64,000 bases of DNA from Bacillota bacterium (GCA_023431385.1 JAEYWA010000018.1:1-64000); one strand, 5' to 3'; positions 1 to 7,955 are shown, counted from the first letter of the stretch. Made by a program: numbers and translations. The notes: generated from the sequence alone by a model not told the origin.

Positions 1-70
1 GTGCCTCTTTTAAGACTTCGAGGATTATTTTTGTTTTCTGTTCAGGTGTAAAAGTTCTTCTTTTTCTCAT
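1..70 (-). CDS. IS3-family transposase OrfA, N-terminal fragment running off the left edge
   Basis: Reading the minus strand from 70 gives 23 codons beginning MRKRRTFTPEQKTKIILEVL, open to the window edge. The basic start followed by (Y/F)TPEQK-K-I-LEVL is typical of the N-terminal helix-turn-helix of IS3-family OrfA proteins. The insertion-sequence end should lie somewhere in about 100-140, between this start and the next gene, but the terminal inverted repeat cannot be confirmed without the other end. It points away from, and lies head to head with, the 617-aa gene that starts at 164. The family call rests on a short stretch. Confidence 0.7.
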   Translation of the reverse strand, partial: MRKRRTFTPEQKTKIILEVLKEA

Positions 71-163
71 AGCTTTATTCTAACTAATTTTTTGGATTTT
101 GTCGTCTAGTTTCTTGGTATCATTATAAAATATGGTAATCAGATTAAGGTATCTGAGATTTTA

Positions 164-2017
164 ATGATAACGACTGAGAACTCCATGAAGTGGGAGAAAC
201 TTGGTAAAACATATGAGGAATGGTGTGAGTCAGTATTAGCTGATGACTGCAAGTTTGCCATCACAAAGGTTGATCATCCTAGTAAATACAGAGGATATCA
301 GCGTATGTCATATCAGATGATTCAAAGTTTACCGAATGTTAATAAGACAAATATTGGTGATCTTTGTGCAGACACAGTAAAATATGTAAACAGTCTTAAA
401 AATAAAAACAATGTAGAAATGTTTCTAGATTTTTTGGAGATTAATAAATCTGAGTTAAACGCTAATCAAATGTATATTGACCTTGTAAAGCAAAATCCAC
501 AGTTTGTTGAATCAGAAGTATTTTGTAAGTTTAGGACTAAGACTATATTTGATTATAAAAAACAGTTAAGAGCTGGAAAGCTATTGCAAAACGCTGATAA
601 TCTCACTGTATGTGGTAATCCATATCTTTTACTTTTACATGCAGTTGGTGACTTAAAAAAGTATATAAATAAAGGAAAATTAGAAGGATTTGTAGACCCA
701 ACACTTCCACTTTTAGAATCTGGAGTGAGCGTATATACCAAGAGGTTTTCTAAAAATGAACAATTAGCAGGATTCAGAAACCCTCACAACTCTCCAAATA
801 ATATACTTTATTTAGTAAATACAGGGTATGGAAATGACTTGCTAGAATCGTACTTCAACTTTAGTAAAAACATAATTGCAATTAATATGGTTCAGACTGA
901 CGTGCAAGACCGTGCTAACAGCATGGACGAAGATTCCGATTTTATTTATTGCTGTAATAGCGATTTAATTGTTCAGAGTTCAATTCATGCTCAGGAATTT
1001 TTAACTATCGTAAATACAATTCCACAGAGTAAAAAGACTTACAACAATACTTTACAGGATAGAGCTATTATCGATTCTGGATTGGCAAAGGGAAAATATG
1101 ATATAGGGTTAACCTCTAATCTAGCTGCCATAGCTTTAAGCTGGTATTGGAAAGCTAAAACTGATATAAAGAAGATACCTTATAGAGAGTATTGTATCAG
1201 AAAATTAAAAGATCAGAGATATAAAGGAAAGATTATATGTTGCGATAATGTAAAGAAATCAAAAGATTTGTCCGAAGTAGTTGCAATATGCTCTGTTCTT
1301 GCGCAGGTGGCTATTGATAATTCTAAGCGTAAATATGAAGTGAATATTTCTTCAGAGATAAAAAGAATAAGAAACCTTCCATGTATGCAGGTTAAAAAGC
1401 AAGTTATAATAGTTAAGGATAACGTAAAGGTCACCAAGTTAGTTACAGCTAAACCATATTTTTGGCAGTTTGTAAAGGACATTACCGAATCAAACAAAAA
1501 AACAGACGATTTAACTCTTGAAGAAAAAATAAAGCTAGAGTGTGAGAAACAAAACAAGAAGAAAGAAAAAATGGACGATATTATTGTACATTGTTTAAAT
1601 GAAAAACTATGTCCAATGGATTTTATCCAAGAAGAAATTGACAAAATCAAATCCGCATGGAGTAATAAAAAGAGTATTGATGATATGGAGTTTGTTGTAA
1701 AAGTGGATGGTAAAGCAGAACATAAACAGATAAAAAAGATATTACCAATCGTAAATGAGTTAGATGATTTTTACAAAGAAAATAAAAATAAAGATAAAGA
1801 AAACACTACTGATGATGAGAAGTGGTTAATAGAGCAGAGGATTAAGGTTGACGATATTATGAGCAAACTAAAAAAATACACTCCAACAAAAAAGACAATG
1901 CAGATGCTTATAATATCAGCATTTAAGGAAAACAAACACTATAAACAAAGATTATTGAATTGCTTATATAATCTAAGTCCTAATAAATTTCTGGCATGTT
2001 TTAAGGAAAAATTGTAA
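164..2017 (+). CDS. Putative RNA-polymerase-like protein (617 aa), probably N-terminally truncated
   Basis: No family was recognised with certainty. Seen: an R-N-P-H-N-S-P-N-N block at residues 205-213, then about 40 residues later QDRANSMDEDSDF with acidic D255, D257 and D259, then KGKYDIGLTSNL around 309-320 and a lysine-rich C-terminal half with predicted helices. The order R-x-P, 40-50 residues, D-x-D-x-D, then an IG-x-x-(S/T)N block resembles the catalytic double-psi barrel of RNA polymerase beta-prime (NRAPTLHR ... NADFDGD) and single-chain phage polymerases such as YonO; here the usual DFDGD glycine is serine. The frame is open upstream of the ATG back to a TAG at 107-109 and there is only a weak, distant AAGG, so the original gene may have been longer and cut by the insertion sequence. 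Function is inference. Confidence 0.55.
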   Translation: MITTENSMKWEKLGKTYEEWCESVLADDCKFAITKVDHPSKYRGYQRMSYQMIQSLPNVNKTNIGDLCADTVKYVNSLKNKNNVEMFLDFLEINKSELNANQMYIDLVKQNPQFVESEVFCKFRTKTIFDYKKQLRAGKLLQNADNLTVCGNPYLLLLHAVGDLKKYINKGKLEGFVDPTLPLLESGVSVYTKRFSKNEQLAGFRNPHNSPNNILYLVNTGYGNDLLESYFNFSKNIIAINMVQTDVQDRANSMDEDSDFIYCCNSDLIVQSSIHAQEFLTIVNTIPQSKKTYNNTLQDRAIIDSGLAKGKYDIGLTSNLAAIALSWYWKAKTDIKKIPYREYCIRKLKDQRYKGKIICCDNVKKSKDLSEVVAICSVLAQVAIDNSKRKYEVNISSEIKRIRNLPCMQVKKQVIIVKDNVKVTKLVTAKPYFWQFVKDITESNKKTDDLTLEEKIKLECEKQNKKKEKMDDIIVHCLNEKLCPMDFIQEEIDKIKSAWSNKKSIDDMEFVVKVDGKAEHKQIKKILPIVNELDDFYKENKNKDKENTTDDEKWLIEQRIKVDDIMSKLKKYTPTKKTMQMLIISAFKENKHYKQRLLNCLYNLSPNKFLACFKEKL

Positions 2018-2035
2018 GAAATGTCCGAATTTTGA

Positions 2036-2080
2036 TTCTTGTTAGTAGCTGTATAATAGATATATAGCTACTTACAAGAA
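2036..2080. repeat. Imperfect inverted repeat, 18-bp arms
   Basis: The arms at 2036-2053 and 2063-2080 (TTCTTGTTAGTAGCTGTA and its partner ending CTTACAAGAA) pair at 16 of 18 positions around a 9-base centre. It starts 18 bases after the 617-aa gene stop. There is no run of T after it, so it is not a standard intrinsic terminator; it could act as an RNA stabiliser or as a DNA-binding dyad. Confidence 0.65.
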
Positions 2081-2501
2081 TTGATAGGGTATGTCCATAA
2101 TGGAGAAGGAAAGATTTTCTTTTTCTTTTTGTAAAAATACAATAGTATGAGTAACAAGTCCGCTATTGGCAATGCGGTATATAAATATGCAACAAGCTTG
2201 ATATGTAAGTTAGGATGTGGTCGAGAGGCTATATCCTTTCTTTATATATTTTTTAAACATAAAATTATATATAAATATCCATTTATATAATATCATGTCA
2301 AATACATTATTGCAATACATTTTTCAAATTTATCAAAAAATATTTTTGATATCTATTTATCACATCTAATTACTCCGAAGTTCAACAAACTGAACCTCGG
2401 ACGTGTCTGGTATTAGCGGTACTTTAAAGGTGCCGTTTATATATTTCCTCCGATTGGCAGGGCATAGTTATTGCTGTGCCCTTATGCCTATTTTCAATGT
2501 A

Positions 2502-2591
2502 TTGTGTCTTTTGAGAGATGTAGAAATGTGTCTCACTCCTTTTCGGAGATGTAGAACTTTAGAGGGGTTCTATATCTCTCAAAGTACACAA
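2502..2591 (+). promoter_or_regulatory. Long leader hairpin with two competing 5' arms
   Basis: The 24-base arm at 2502-2525 pairs with 2568-2591 with one mismatch and two G-U pairs. A second copy of the core GAGATGTAGAA at 2547-2557 can pair instead with the same 3' arm (GTTCTATATCTC, 2567-2578; 11 Watson-Crick pairs and one wobble). The two structures exclude each other, which is the layout of a bistable leader. The next gene, a GIY-YIG endonuclease, starts 75 bases downstream. What would switch it is unknown. Confidence 0.5.
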
Positions 2592-2666
2592 AAAAGTGTG
2601 CCTCTAATGCACTATAAATTTATATTAAGTTCGCAACTTATAGCGAGAAAAGGATAAGATGATTTT

Positions 2667-3167
2667 ATGAGAACATTTAAAGATTTAACTAAGGAAGAAA
2701 AAGTAAGTCAGGGAGTTTATGCGGTACATATTGTAGATTGTGATATTAACTATGTTGTTGTCGGTTCGGGATTTTTGGGAACAAGAATGTCAGGTAATGC
2801 TAGTAAGTTACGTAGGGGAGTACACGATAATTCTAGACTTCAAAATTTGTATAACAAAGAAGGTACTAAATGCTTTGTAGAAGCTTTAGATACATTATTG
2901 GAAACAAAAGAATATGCTAGAGAGTTAGAATCTAAATATGTTAATTATATGAAATCATTAGATGGTGTCGTTGTGTTAAATGATGATTCTAAATTATATG
3001 TTGAAAAAGATTTTAAGCAAATATTAAAACCTGATGATGTAAGAGAAATAAGAAAATTAATAGCTGAAGATAAATTAACACAAAAAGCTATTGGTAATTT
3101 ATATGGGGTAGGTGCTGCTCAAATTCACAGGATAAAAATAGGAAAGGCACATAAAAAAGTTATATGA
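2667..3167 (+). CDS. GIY-YIG family endonuclease with C-terminal helix-turn-helix (homing type)
   Basis: The N-terminal 105 residues follow the GIY-YIG nuclease pattern of phage homing enzymes (Seg and I-TevI group): GVY at 16-18, YVVVG at 29-33, R40, then LRRGVHDNSRLQNLYNKEG at 48-66 with the conserved H53, N55, N60, and a glutamate (E87 or E89) that would hold the metal. Both signature triplets are altered (GVY, VVG). Residues about 118-160 look like a helix-turn-helix DNA-binding tail (KLTQKAIGNLYGVGAAQIHRI). Such free-standing enzymes nick or cut DNA of related phages lacking the gene. It ends in ATGA overlap with the RusA-like gene, so the two are probably translated together. The ribosome site is weak (AAAGG, 13 bases upstream). 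Confidence 0.75.
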   Translation: MRTFKDLTKEEKVSQGVYAVHIVDCDINYVVVGSGFLGTRMSGNASKLRRGVHDNSRLQNLYNKEGTKCFVEALDTLLETKEYARELESKYVNYMKSLDGVVVLNDDSKLYVEKDFKQILKPDDVREIRKLIAEDKLTQKAIGNLYGVGAAQIHRIKIGKAHKKVI

Positions 3168-3610
3168 TAAAAAATATAATTATCAATACGGAAGTAATGG
3201 ATAAATATAAGAAGGATTATTTTATATTATATCCGAAAAGAAGAAAATTTCCTAAATATTTTGAAAATCCTATACCTATTAGCCTTAATACATTTATTGT
3301 AAAGAAGCGTATGGCACAAAATGATATTAAACAAAAGTATGGAGATTTTGCAAAATGGCTGGCTGAGTATTATCACATAAATGATTTAAATCTTAATAAA
3401 GCTTGTTTTACATATTCATTTTATTTTAACAACTACCATAGACACGATATAGATAATTACACATTATCAAATAAGTTTATAGCGGATGGATTTGTTAAAG
3501 CAAAAGTATTAGTAGATGATAATTCAAGTGTACTAGAGTTAAAATTTAAGCCATTTAAATATGATAAACTTCATCCAAGAGTGGAGATAGAGATTGAGTA
3601 TAACAAATAA
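3164..3610 (+). CDS. RusA-like Holliday junction resolvase
   Basis: A 148-residue protein matching the RusA family: HDIDNYTLSNKFIADG at 94-109 carries the D95/D97 pair, and VLVDDNSSV at 115-123 supplies the third acidic position (D118/D119), ending in PRVEIEIE. RusA enzymes are phage-derived dimeric endonucleases that resolve four-way junctions before packaging or during recombination. The ATG overlaps the stop of the GIY-YIG gene (ATGA). A second ATG at 3197 with a GGAAG just before it is an alternative start, which would remove 11 residues and leave the catalytic part untouched. A terminator follows at 3625-3660. Confidence 0.8.
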   Translation: MIKNIIINTEVMDKYKKDYFILYPKRRKFPKYFENPIPISLNTFIVKKRMAQNDIKQKYGDFAKWLAEYYHINDLNLNKACFTYSFYFNNYHRHDIDNYTLSNKFIADGFVKAKVLVDDNSSVLELKFKPFKYDKLHPRVEIEIEYNK

Positions 3611-3624
3611 AGTGATTTATAAAG

Positions 3625-3660
3625 GGCAGGCTGATCTACATGGTTGGTCTGCTTTTTATT
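3625..3660 (+). terminator. Intrinsic terminator after the RusA-like gene
   Basis: GCAGGCTGAT at 3626-3635 pairs with TGGTTGGTCTGC-type sequence up to 3652 using several G-U pairs, followed by TTTTTATT. It closes the unit of the endonuclease and resolvase genes. Confidence 0.6.
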
Positions 3661-3679
3661 ATGGAAAGGTTGGAGCAAC

Positions 3680-3844
3680 ATGTATAAATTCTTAAAAAAA
3701 TATATAGATTTAATTTTGGCAGCAATTTGGCTTGTAGTTATGGTTTTAGATATTATAACAAAAAGCTACGGTGAATTATTAAAGGATTTTATGATAGTTA
3801 TTTGCTGTTTGCAAATTTTTATATTAAAAAGTGAGGTTAAATAA
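3680..3844 (+). CDS. Small membrane protein (54 aa), unknown
   Basis: ATG at 3680 has GGAG six to nine bases upstream and encodes 54 residues starting MYKFLKKYIDLILAAIWLVV. Two hydrophobic helices (about residues 9-23 and 35-48) are separated by a short polar loop. A longer frame from TTG 3644 would begin in the preceding terminator and is less likely. It lies between the RusA-like gene and a structured untranslated region. No function can be assigned. Confidence 0.6.
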   Translation: MYKFLKKYIDLILAAIWLVVMVLDIITKSYGELLKDFMIVICCLQIFILKSEVK

Positions 3845-3859
3845 AAATTTATGAACGTA

Positions 3860-4090
3860 CATGAACAGATTTATTAATGCATATATAGGTGCATAAACAT
3901 ACTTAAAGCATCGTAGAGTGCATATCAACCGAAGAACAGTCTCATTTGGGGAACTTTTAAGACAAGTGACCGTCTTTAAAGTTGGGTGTAGGTAGAACGT
4001 ATGCTACTGAGGGTGGACTGATTAATAAAATAAAGGATTTTAGGGATTCCTGTAGAATATATGCTTGAAAGTATTTATTTTACAGGAGAA
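3860..4090 (+). ncRNA. Candidate structured 5' leader RNA upstream of the membrane protein gene
   Basis: No gene is present. The core is a hairpin at 3952-3983: AACTTTTAAGAC pairs with GTCTTTAAAGTT (11 of 12) around an eight-base loop. GCATA near 3920 can pair with TATGC near 4001, enclosing that hairpin. A further stem, TCCTGTA 4048-4054 with TACAGGA 4081-4087, includes the AGGAG ribosome site of the following gene (start 4094). This looks like a cis-regulatory RNA or phage ncRNA. It matches none of the riboswitch consensus sequences I know. Confidence 0.45.
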
Positions 4091-4093
4091 TAT

Positions 4094-4933
4094 ATGTTTT
4101 CATTCTTAAATTTCGAGTTAATAAAGAATATTGCTGTAATATTGTCTACTATTATAATCATTAGCGTATTCATTTATAGTATGGCAATTAATTCAATAAC
4201 TGATAGTTTTAAAAAAGCTCATAAATCATATACTCAACCAATGACAATTATCATAATATTTAAAATAGTTATTGGGTTATTTTACGGAATAGTTATTTAT
4301 TTTGTTTATTATTTTTTCAATTCAAAAGTAATAATGAATACAAAAAATGGTTCTTCATTTGATATTGATGCAATAAAAAATCATTCAATCTTGTATACAT
4401 ATATTATTGTACTTCTATTTGTTTCATTGTTCGTATATTTCAAATACCAAAAGAAATATAAGGATTTAATGTACACAAATAAAGGAATATCTAGCTGGAA
4501 GCATTATGATTTTATGGGAATGGGTTTTGCTAGTATATCAGGGGCTTTCTTTATATTGAGCTTTATTCAGAATAATCAAAAAGACAGAACATTTTTACTT
4601 ATTTCGATATCTCTTTTGTTTTTTATTGTTATTTTTGTATCAGGTATGTTCATGGGATTACATTACATGAGTGATGTTAAAGAGTTTAAATTTTATATAA
4701 ACAAAAAAGATTACTTTGATGAGAAATTATTAATAGATGAATGTTATATTAAAGGTTTCTTAATCTCTGAAGATAATGACGAATATATTATTAAGATTGA
4801 GAATCAACCAGCAATTCGTATAAAGAAAAACTTAGTAGATATAATACAGCCTGTTATTGATGAAAATGAAGGTAAAGAAGACCAGACCCAGAAAGAAAAA
4901 AGCTCATTAGAGCAAAGAGGAAGTAGCTGTTAG
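4094..4933 (+). CDS. Multi-pass membrane protein, unknown (279 aa)
   Basis: Start chosen at ATG 4094 (MFSFLNFELI), with AGGAG five bases before it; a frame start at 4061 lies in the loop of the leader hairpin. Five hydrophobic segments are visible, near residues 9-29, 46-69, 96-114, 136-153 and 165-187, followed by a cytoplasmic-looking domain of about 85 residues (FKFYINKKDYFDEKLLIDEC) and a charged tail. No catalytic motif is seen. Its place between DNA metabolism and packaging genes and its RNA leader hint at an accessory role, for example superinfection exclusion, but this is a guess. Confidence 0.65.
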   Translation: MFSFLNFELIKNIAVILSTIIIISVFIYSMAINSITDSFKKAHKSYTQPMTIIIIFKIVIGLFYGIVIYFVYYFFNSKVIMNTKNGSSFDIDAIKNHSILYTYIIVLLFVSLFVYFKYQKKYKDLMYTNKGISSWKHYDFMGMGFASISGAFFILSFIQNNQKDRTFLLISISLLFFIVIFVSGMFMGLHYMSDVKEFKFYINKKDYFDEKLLIDECYIKGFLISEDNDEYIIKIENQPAIRIKKNLVDIIQPVIDENEGKEDQTQKEKSSLEQRGSSC

Positions 4934-5058
4934 CTCTGAATTAGTTATTGTAGATAGAACTGATAAGATAGTAAGTACATAACAAATAAATTACAATTTA
5001 TAGCAGGAAATCACCTTCTTTTACAGAATATGTATATCTGTGGAGGGAGGTGAATGGT

Positions 5059-5388
5059 ATGTATTTACAAAATCATATTGGTCAAAATGTGACCATTAAA
5101 GTAAAAAAAGGAATAGCAGGGCAAGATATTTTAAGAATACTATACAGAAATTTATCAGATGATTCATTAATCGTTGAGAAACTAATTGGTGTAGATGAAG
5201 TAGGTATTTGGATAGAAGGTTCTGGTTATATGACAGTAGAAGCAGACGAAAATGGAAATCCTATTCCAGTTGAAGATAGAAAAAGAGAACTTGTTATTGC
5301 TAATAATCTTATTAGATGGGAGTATATAGAGGGAGTATTTGTACTTCAAAAAGATATGAATAATAAAAAAATTGGATTTAGTAAATAA
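5059..5388 (+). CDS. Hypothetical phage protein (109 aa)
   Basis: ATG 5059 follows GGAGGGAGG (5042-5050) at good spacing; GTG 5050 would overlap that site. The product is a soluble, mostly beta-type protein (MYLQNHIGQNVTIKVKKG..., later VGIWIEGSGYMTVEADENG). The pattern recalls small barrel proteins that clostridial phages carry, but no family was recognised. An intrinsic terminator follows 15 bases after the stop. Confidence 0.6.
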   Translation: MYLQNHIGQNVTIKVKKGIAGQDILRILYRNLSDDSLIVEKLIGVDEVGIWIEGSGYMTVEADENGNPIPVEDRKRELVIANNLIRWEYIEGVFVLQKDMNNKKIGFSK

Positions 5389-5403
5389 ATCATAATTCAA
5401 AAC

Positions 5404-5436
5404 AAGAGCCCATTTCATTATAGGCTCTTTTATTTT
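5404..5436 (+). terminator. Intrinsic terminator
   Basis: AAGAGCC (5404-5410) pairs with GGCTCTT (5423-5429), followed by TTATTTT. It separates the accessory genes from the packaging operon. Confidence 0.75.
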
Positions 5437-5482
5437 ACCAAAAAGTCAAAGATAGTCAAAGTCAAAGTAGGTGGATTAATAG

Positions 5483-5764
5483 ATGAATTATAACACAACA
5501 AAATGGGAACGTAAGCGTATTCACATCTTAAAGCGTGATGGATACACGTGTCAAGAATGCAAGAGATATGGAAAAAGGGTGGATGCTGACACTGCACATC
5601 ATATATATCCTGTTGAACATTATCCAGAATATCAATGGTGCAATTGGAACTTAATATCACTTTGTAATAAATGTCACAACTCTATGCACAATAGGTCGGA
5701 TAGAAGTCTGACTGATAAAGGTCTTAATCTTAAATTAAAAACTATCCCCCCACCTCAAAGCTAG
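5483..5764 (+). CDS. HNH endonuclease, packaging-associated
   Basis: A 93-residue HNH protein: zinc cysteines C23-x2-C26 and C61-x2-C64, the catalytic HH pair H39/H40 followed by P43, N56 and the terminal H65/H69. In many cos-type phages an HNH gene directly precedes the small terminase, and its product works with the terminase to cut genome ends; the position here fits that role. An AGGTGG lies about ten bases upstream of the ATG. It opens the packaging operon after the terminator at 5404. Confidence 0.85.
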   Translation: MNYNTTKWERKRIHILKRDGYTCQECKRYGKRVDADTAHHIYPVEHYPEYQWCNWNLISLCNKCHNSMHNRSDRSLTDKGLNLKLKTIPPPQS

Positions 5765-5852
5765 TAATAACAAAGCTTTGGACACCGACAAGGGGAGATG
5801 CTTCCAACTCCATTACAATTTTATAAAACTTTTTTTGAAGGGGGTGCTAACA

Positions 5853-6224
5853 TTGGCAAATAAAGCAATTACAAGAAGTACAATAAGATATAACACAATT
5901 AGGGACATGAAAAAATTGGGTACTTATAAACCAGAATTTGACCCTTTAATTGATATCTATGCTGAGTTATGTGAACAATACATAATTTTTACTAAGCAAT
6001 TTAAAGAAGACAAATATAAGTGTGCTGAACTGACAGCAGCAGGTGGAACAAAAAAATCTGCCCTTGTTGGTACACTTGAGACTTTGCGAAAAGATATACT
6101 TATGTACTCTGATAGACTTTGCTTAAATCCTAAATCACTATCATCATCCAGCGAGGATAAGAGCAAAAGTAATACAGAGACGGAAAGTATATTAATAAAG
6201 GCTCTGATGAACAGGCGTGACTAA
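5853..6224 (+). CDS. terS: Terminase small subunit (P27 family)
   Basis: Start placed at TTG 5853, seven bases after GAAGGGGGTG; the longer frame to 5778 lacks a ribosome site. The 123-residue product (LANKAITRSTIRYNTIRDMK) has the basic N-terminal helix, the FDPLIDIYAELCEQYIIF helix pair and a polar C-terminal tail of P27-type small terminases. These bind the packaging site and load the large subunit. The position between HNH and large terminase agrees. Family assignment is from sequence pattern and context. Confidence 0.8.
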   Translation: MANKAITRSTIRYNTIRDMKKLGTYKPEFDPLIDIYAELCEQYIIFTKQFKEDKYKCAELTAAGGTKKSALVGTLETLRKDILMYSDRLCLNPKSLSSSSEDKSKSNTETESILIKALMNRRD

Positions 6225-6257
6225 AATATAACCAAATATAAAAACTATAAAATTGTA

Positions 6258-7940
6258 ATGGACTATGTAAATAATATAGTAAATGGTAAAAAGATTGCTT
6301 GCAAAAGTTTGAAACTTACATGTCAAAGATTTTTGAAAGACCTTGAAAATCCTGAATATGATTATAACCCAAGAGATGCGGAGTGGGTTATAGATATCAT
6401 CGAAACTACGTTTTGCCATCAACAAGGTGAAAAAATAGATGGAACTCCATTGAGGGGTACACCTTTTTACTTAACAGAGTATCACAAATTCATTGTCTAT
6501 AACCTATTAGGTTTCTATCATAAAGGCACTTCTATAACCCGTTTCAAAGAATCTTTCTGTTTTATTCCGAGAAAAAACATAAAGACAAGTTTCAGCGGAG
6601 CATTAGCTTGGGGATTGAGTTTATTACATATGCAAAGCGGTAGTAAAGTATATATTACATCAGCGGCACTAACACAATCTCTGGAAAGTTTTAGCTTTAT
6701 AAAATATAACGTTGAGCGTTTAGGTGAGGATAAACGATTCAGAATTATTGATAATAACAACGAACATTCTATTGGTGGAATGATTGGTGATGGAAGTATA
6801 TATATTCGTGCCTTGGCTGCAAGTGTAGACCGTCAGGATTCGCTCAACTGTAATATTTGTATAGCAGATGAGCTACACGCCTATACATCACCAAAACAGT
6901 ACAATATATTGAAAGAAGCAATGAAAGCTTATACAAATAAGCTGATGATTGGTATAACTACTGCTGGCGATAACATGAATAGCTTTTGTTATAACCGATT
7001 ACAGTATTGCAAAAAAGTTTTAAATGGCACAGTAAAAGATGAACAATACTTTATATTTATATGTGAAGCTGACCCTATGGAAAATGGTGATATAGATTAT
7101 ACAAATCCTATCGTTCATGAAATGGCAAATCCAGCATATGGTATTTCAATCCGTCCAGATGAAATTTTAAATGATAGTCTTCAAGCGTTAAATGACCCAC
7201 AGCAGAGGAAGGACTTCTATTCTAAATCATTAAACGTTTATACATCTGCTATGAAAGCGTATTTCAATATTGATGAGTTTAGAAAATCTGATAGGAAGTA
7301 TAACTGGACAATTGATGAGCTATCAAAGATGCCTATCAAGTGGTATGGCGGCTCGGATTTATCGAAACTCCATGACCTTTCAGCCTCGAGTCTTATAGGC
7401 TTATATAATGACATTTTGATTATTATACCTCATGCCTGGTTTCCGATTATTATGGCAACTAAAAAAGCTGAAGAAGATAATATTCCACTATTTGGATGGA
7501 AGGATGATGGCTGGCTTAATATGAGTAATGATGCAACTGTTAATCATGCCGAAATCGTAAACTGGTACATAAAAATGAGAAACAAAGGATTTAAAATAAA
7601 GCAAGTCGGTCATGACCGTAAGTTTTGTAGAGAATATTATCTTGCCATGAAACAGGCTAAGTTCGATATAGTTGACCAACCTCAATACTTTTATAAGAAG
7701 TCTGAGGGATTCAGATACATTGAGAAAAAAGCAAAAGACGGAAAATTATATTACCTTCATGCAGAGCCTTATGAGTATTGCGTTCAGAATGTTCGTGCCA
7801 TTGAGAAAACCGATGACATGATTCAATACGAAAAGGTTGAAGAAACGATGCGTATTGACATTTTTGATGCCAGCGTTTTTGCAGTTGTGAGGATGCTTGA
7901 AGATTTAGAAAGTAAGAAGAAATTAGATAAGTGGTTTTAG
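6258..7940 (+). CDS. terL: Terminase large subunit
   Basis: A 560-residue packaging motor of the phage terminase-like family. The ATPase half has an atypical Walker A at 104-111 (PRKNIKTS), Walker [11 protein letters not shown] with D204 and E205, and the coupling motif ITTAGDN at 233-239. The nuclease half has [10 protein letters not shown] with metal-binding D367 and a second acidic site in IDIFDAS near 540. It moves DNA into the prohead with ATP and cuts the concatemer. The ribosome site is poor, so translation may depend on the gene before it, 33 bases upstream. Confidence 0.95.
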   Translation: MDYVNNIVNGKKIACKSLKLTCQRFLKDLENPEYDYNPRDAEWVIDIIETTFCHQQGEKIDGTPLRGTPFYLTEYHKFIVYNLLGFYHKGTSITRFKESFCFIPRKNIKTSFSGALAWGLSLLHMQSGSKVYITSAALTQSLESFSFIKYNVERLGEDKRFRIIDNNNEHSIGGMIGDGSIYIRALAASVDRQDSLNCNICIADELHAYTSPKQYNILKEAMKAYTNKLMIGITTAGDNMNSFCYNRLQYCKKVLNGTVKDEQYFIFICEADPMENGDIDYTNPIVHEMANPAYGISIRPDEILNDSLQALNDPQQRKDFYSKSLNVYTSAMKAYFNIDEFRKSDRKYNWTIDELSKMPIKWYGGSDLSKLHDLSASSLIGLYNDILIIIPHAWFPIIMATKKAEEDNIPLFGWKDDGWLNMSNDATVNHAEIVNWYIKMRNKGFKIKQVGHDRKFCREYYLAMKQAKFDIVDQPQYFYKKSEGFRYIEKKAKDGKLYYLHAEPYEYCVQNVRAIEKTDDMIQYEKVEETMRIDIFDASVFAVVRMLEDLESKKKLDKWF

Positions 7941-7955
7941 AAAGTGGTGTGATAT

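Larger units (their letters stand above)
2018..2666 (+). other. 649-base stretch without a convincing gene; several RNA hairpins
   Basis: No convincing protein is encoded; the only open frame (84 codons from 2403) has no ribosome site or recognisable composition. The stretch holds a near-perfect inverted repeat at 2036-2080 (16 of 18 positions, no U-tract), a hairpin at 2374-2401 (two stems of five), a small hairpin around 2415-2434, an 8-bp hairpin at 2459-2482, and a very long stem at 2502-2591 listed separately. A possible -10 (TATAAT) lies in the loop of the first repeat. The 2260-2365 part is plain AT-rich sequence. The density of helices ahead of an endonuclease gene suggests a structured transcript, but group I or II intron core motifs were not found. 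Confidence 0.6.

Noticed and set aside
1213..1650. 145-codon open frame on the opposite strand inside the polymerase-like gene
   Set aside because: Shadow of a lysine-rich coding region; no start signal and biased composition (Ser/Phe/Ile).
2180..2235. tRNA-like segment (GTGGTCGAGAGGCTATATCC) resembling a serine tRNA D-arm
   Set aside because: No anticodon arm or T-arm follows; the downstream sequence is plain AT-rich DNA.
2403..2657. 84-codon open frame in the hairpin-rich gap
   Set aside because: No ribosome site, cysteine/leucine-rich composition unlike neighbours, and it overlaps the long RNA stem.
2018..4090. Group I or group II intron carrying the endonuclease gene
   Set aside because: No recognisable P3/P7 core or domain V sequence was found, and a RusA-like gene with its own terminator lies inside the span.
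5483..5764. HNH gene as a HEARO/OMEGA-type RNA-guided nuclease
   Set aside because: Only a 93-aa HNH without RuvC or IsrB-like parts, and its place before terS fits the packaging role.
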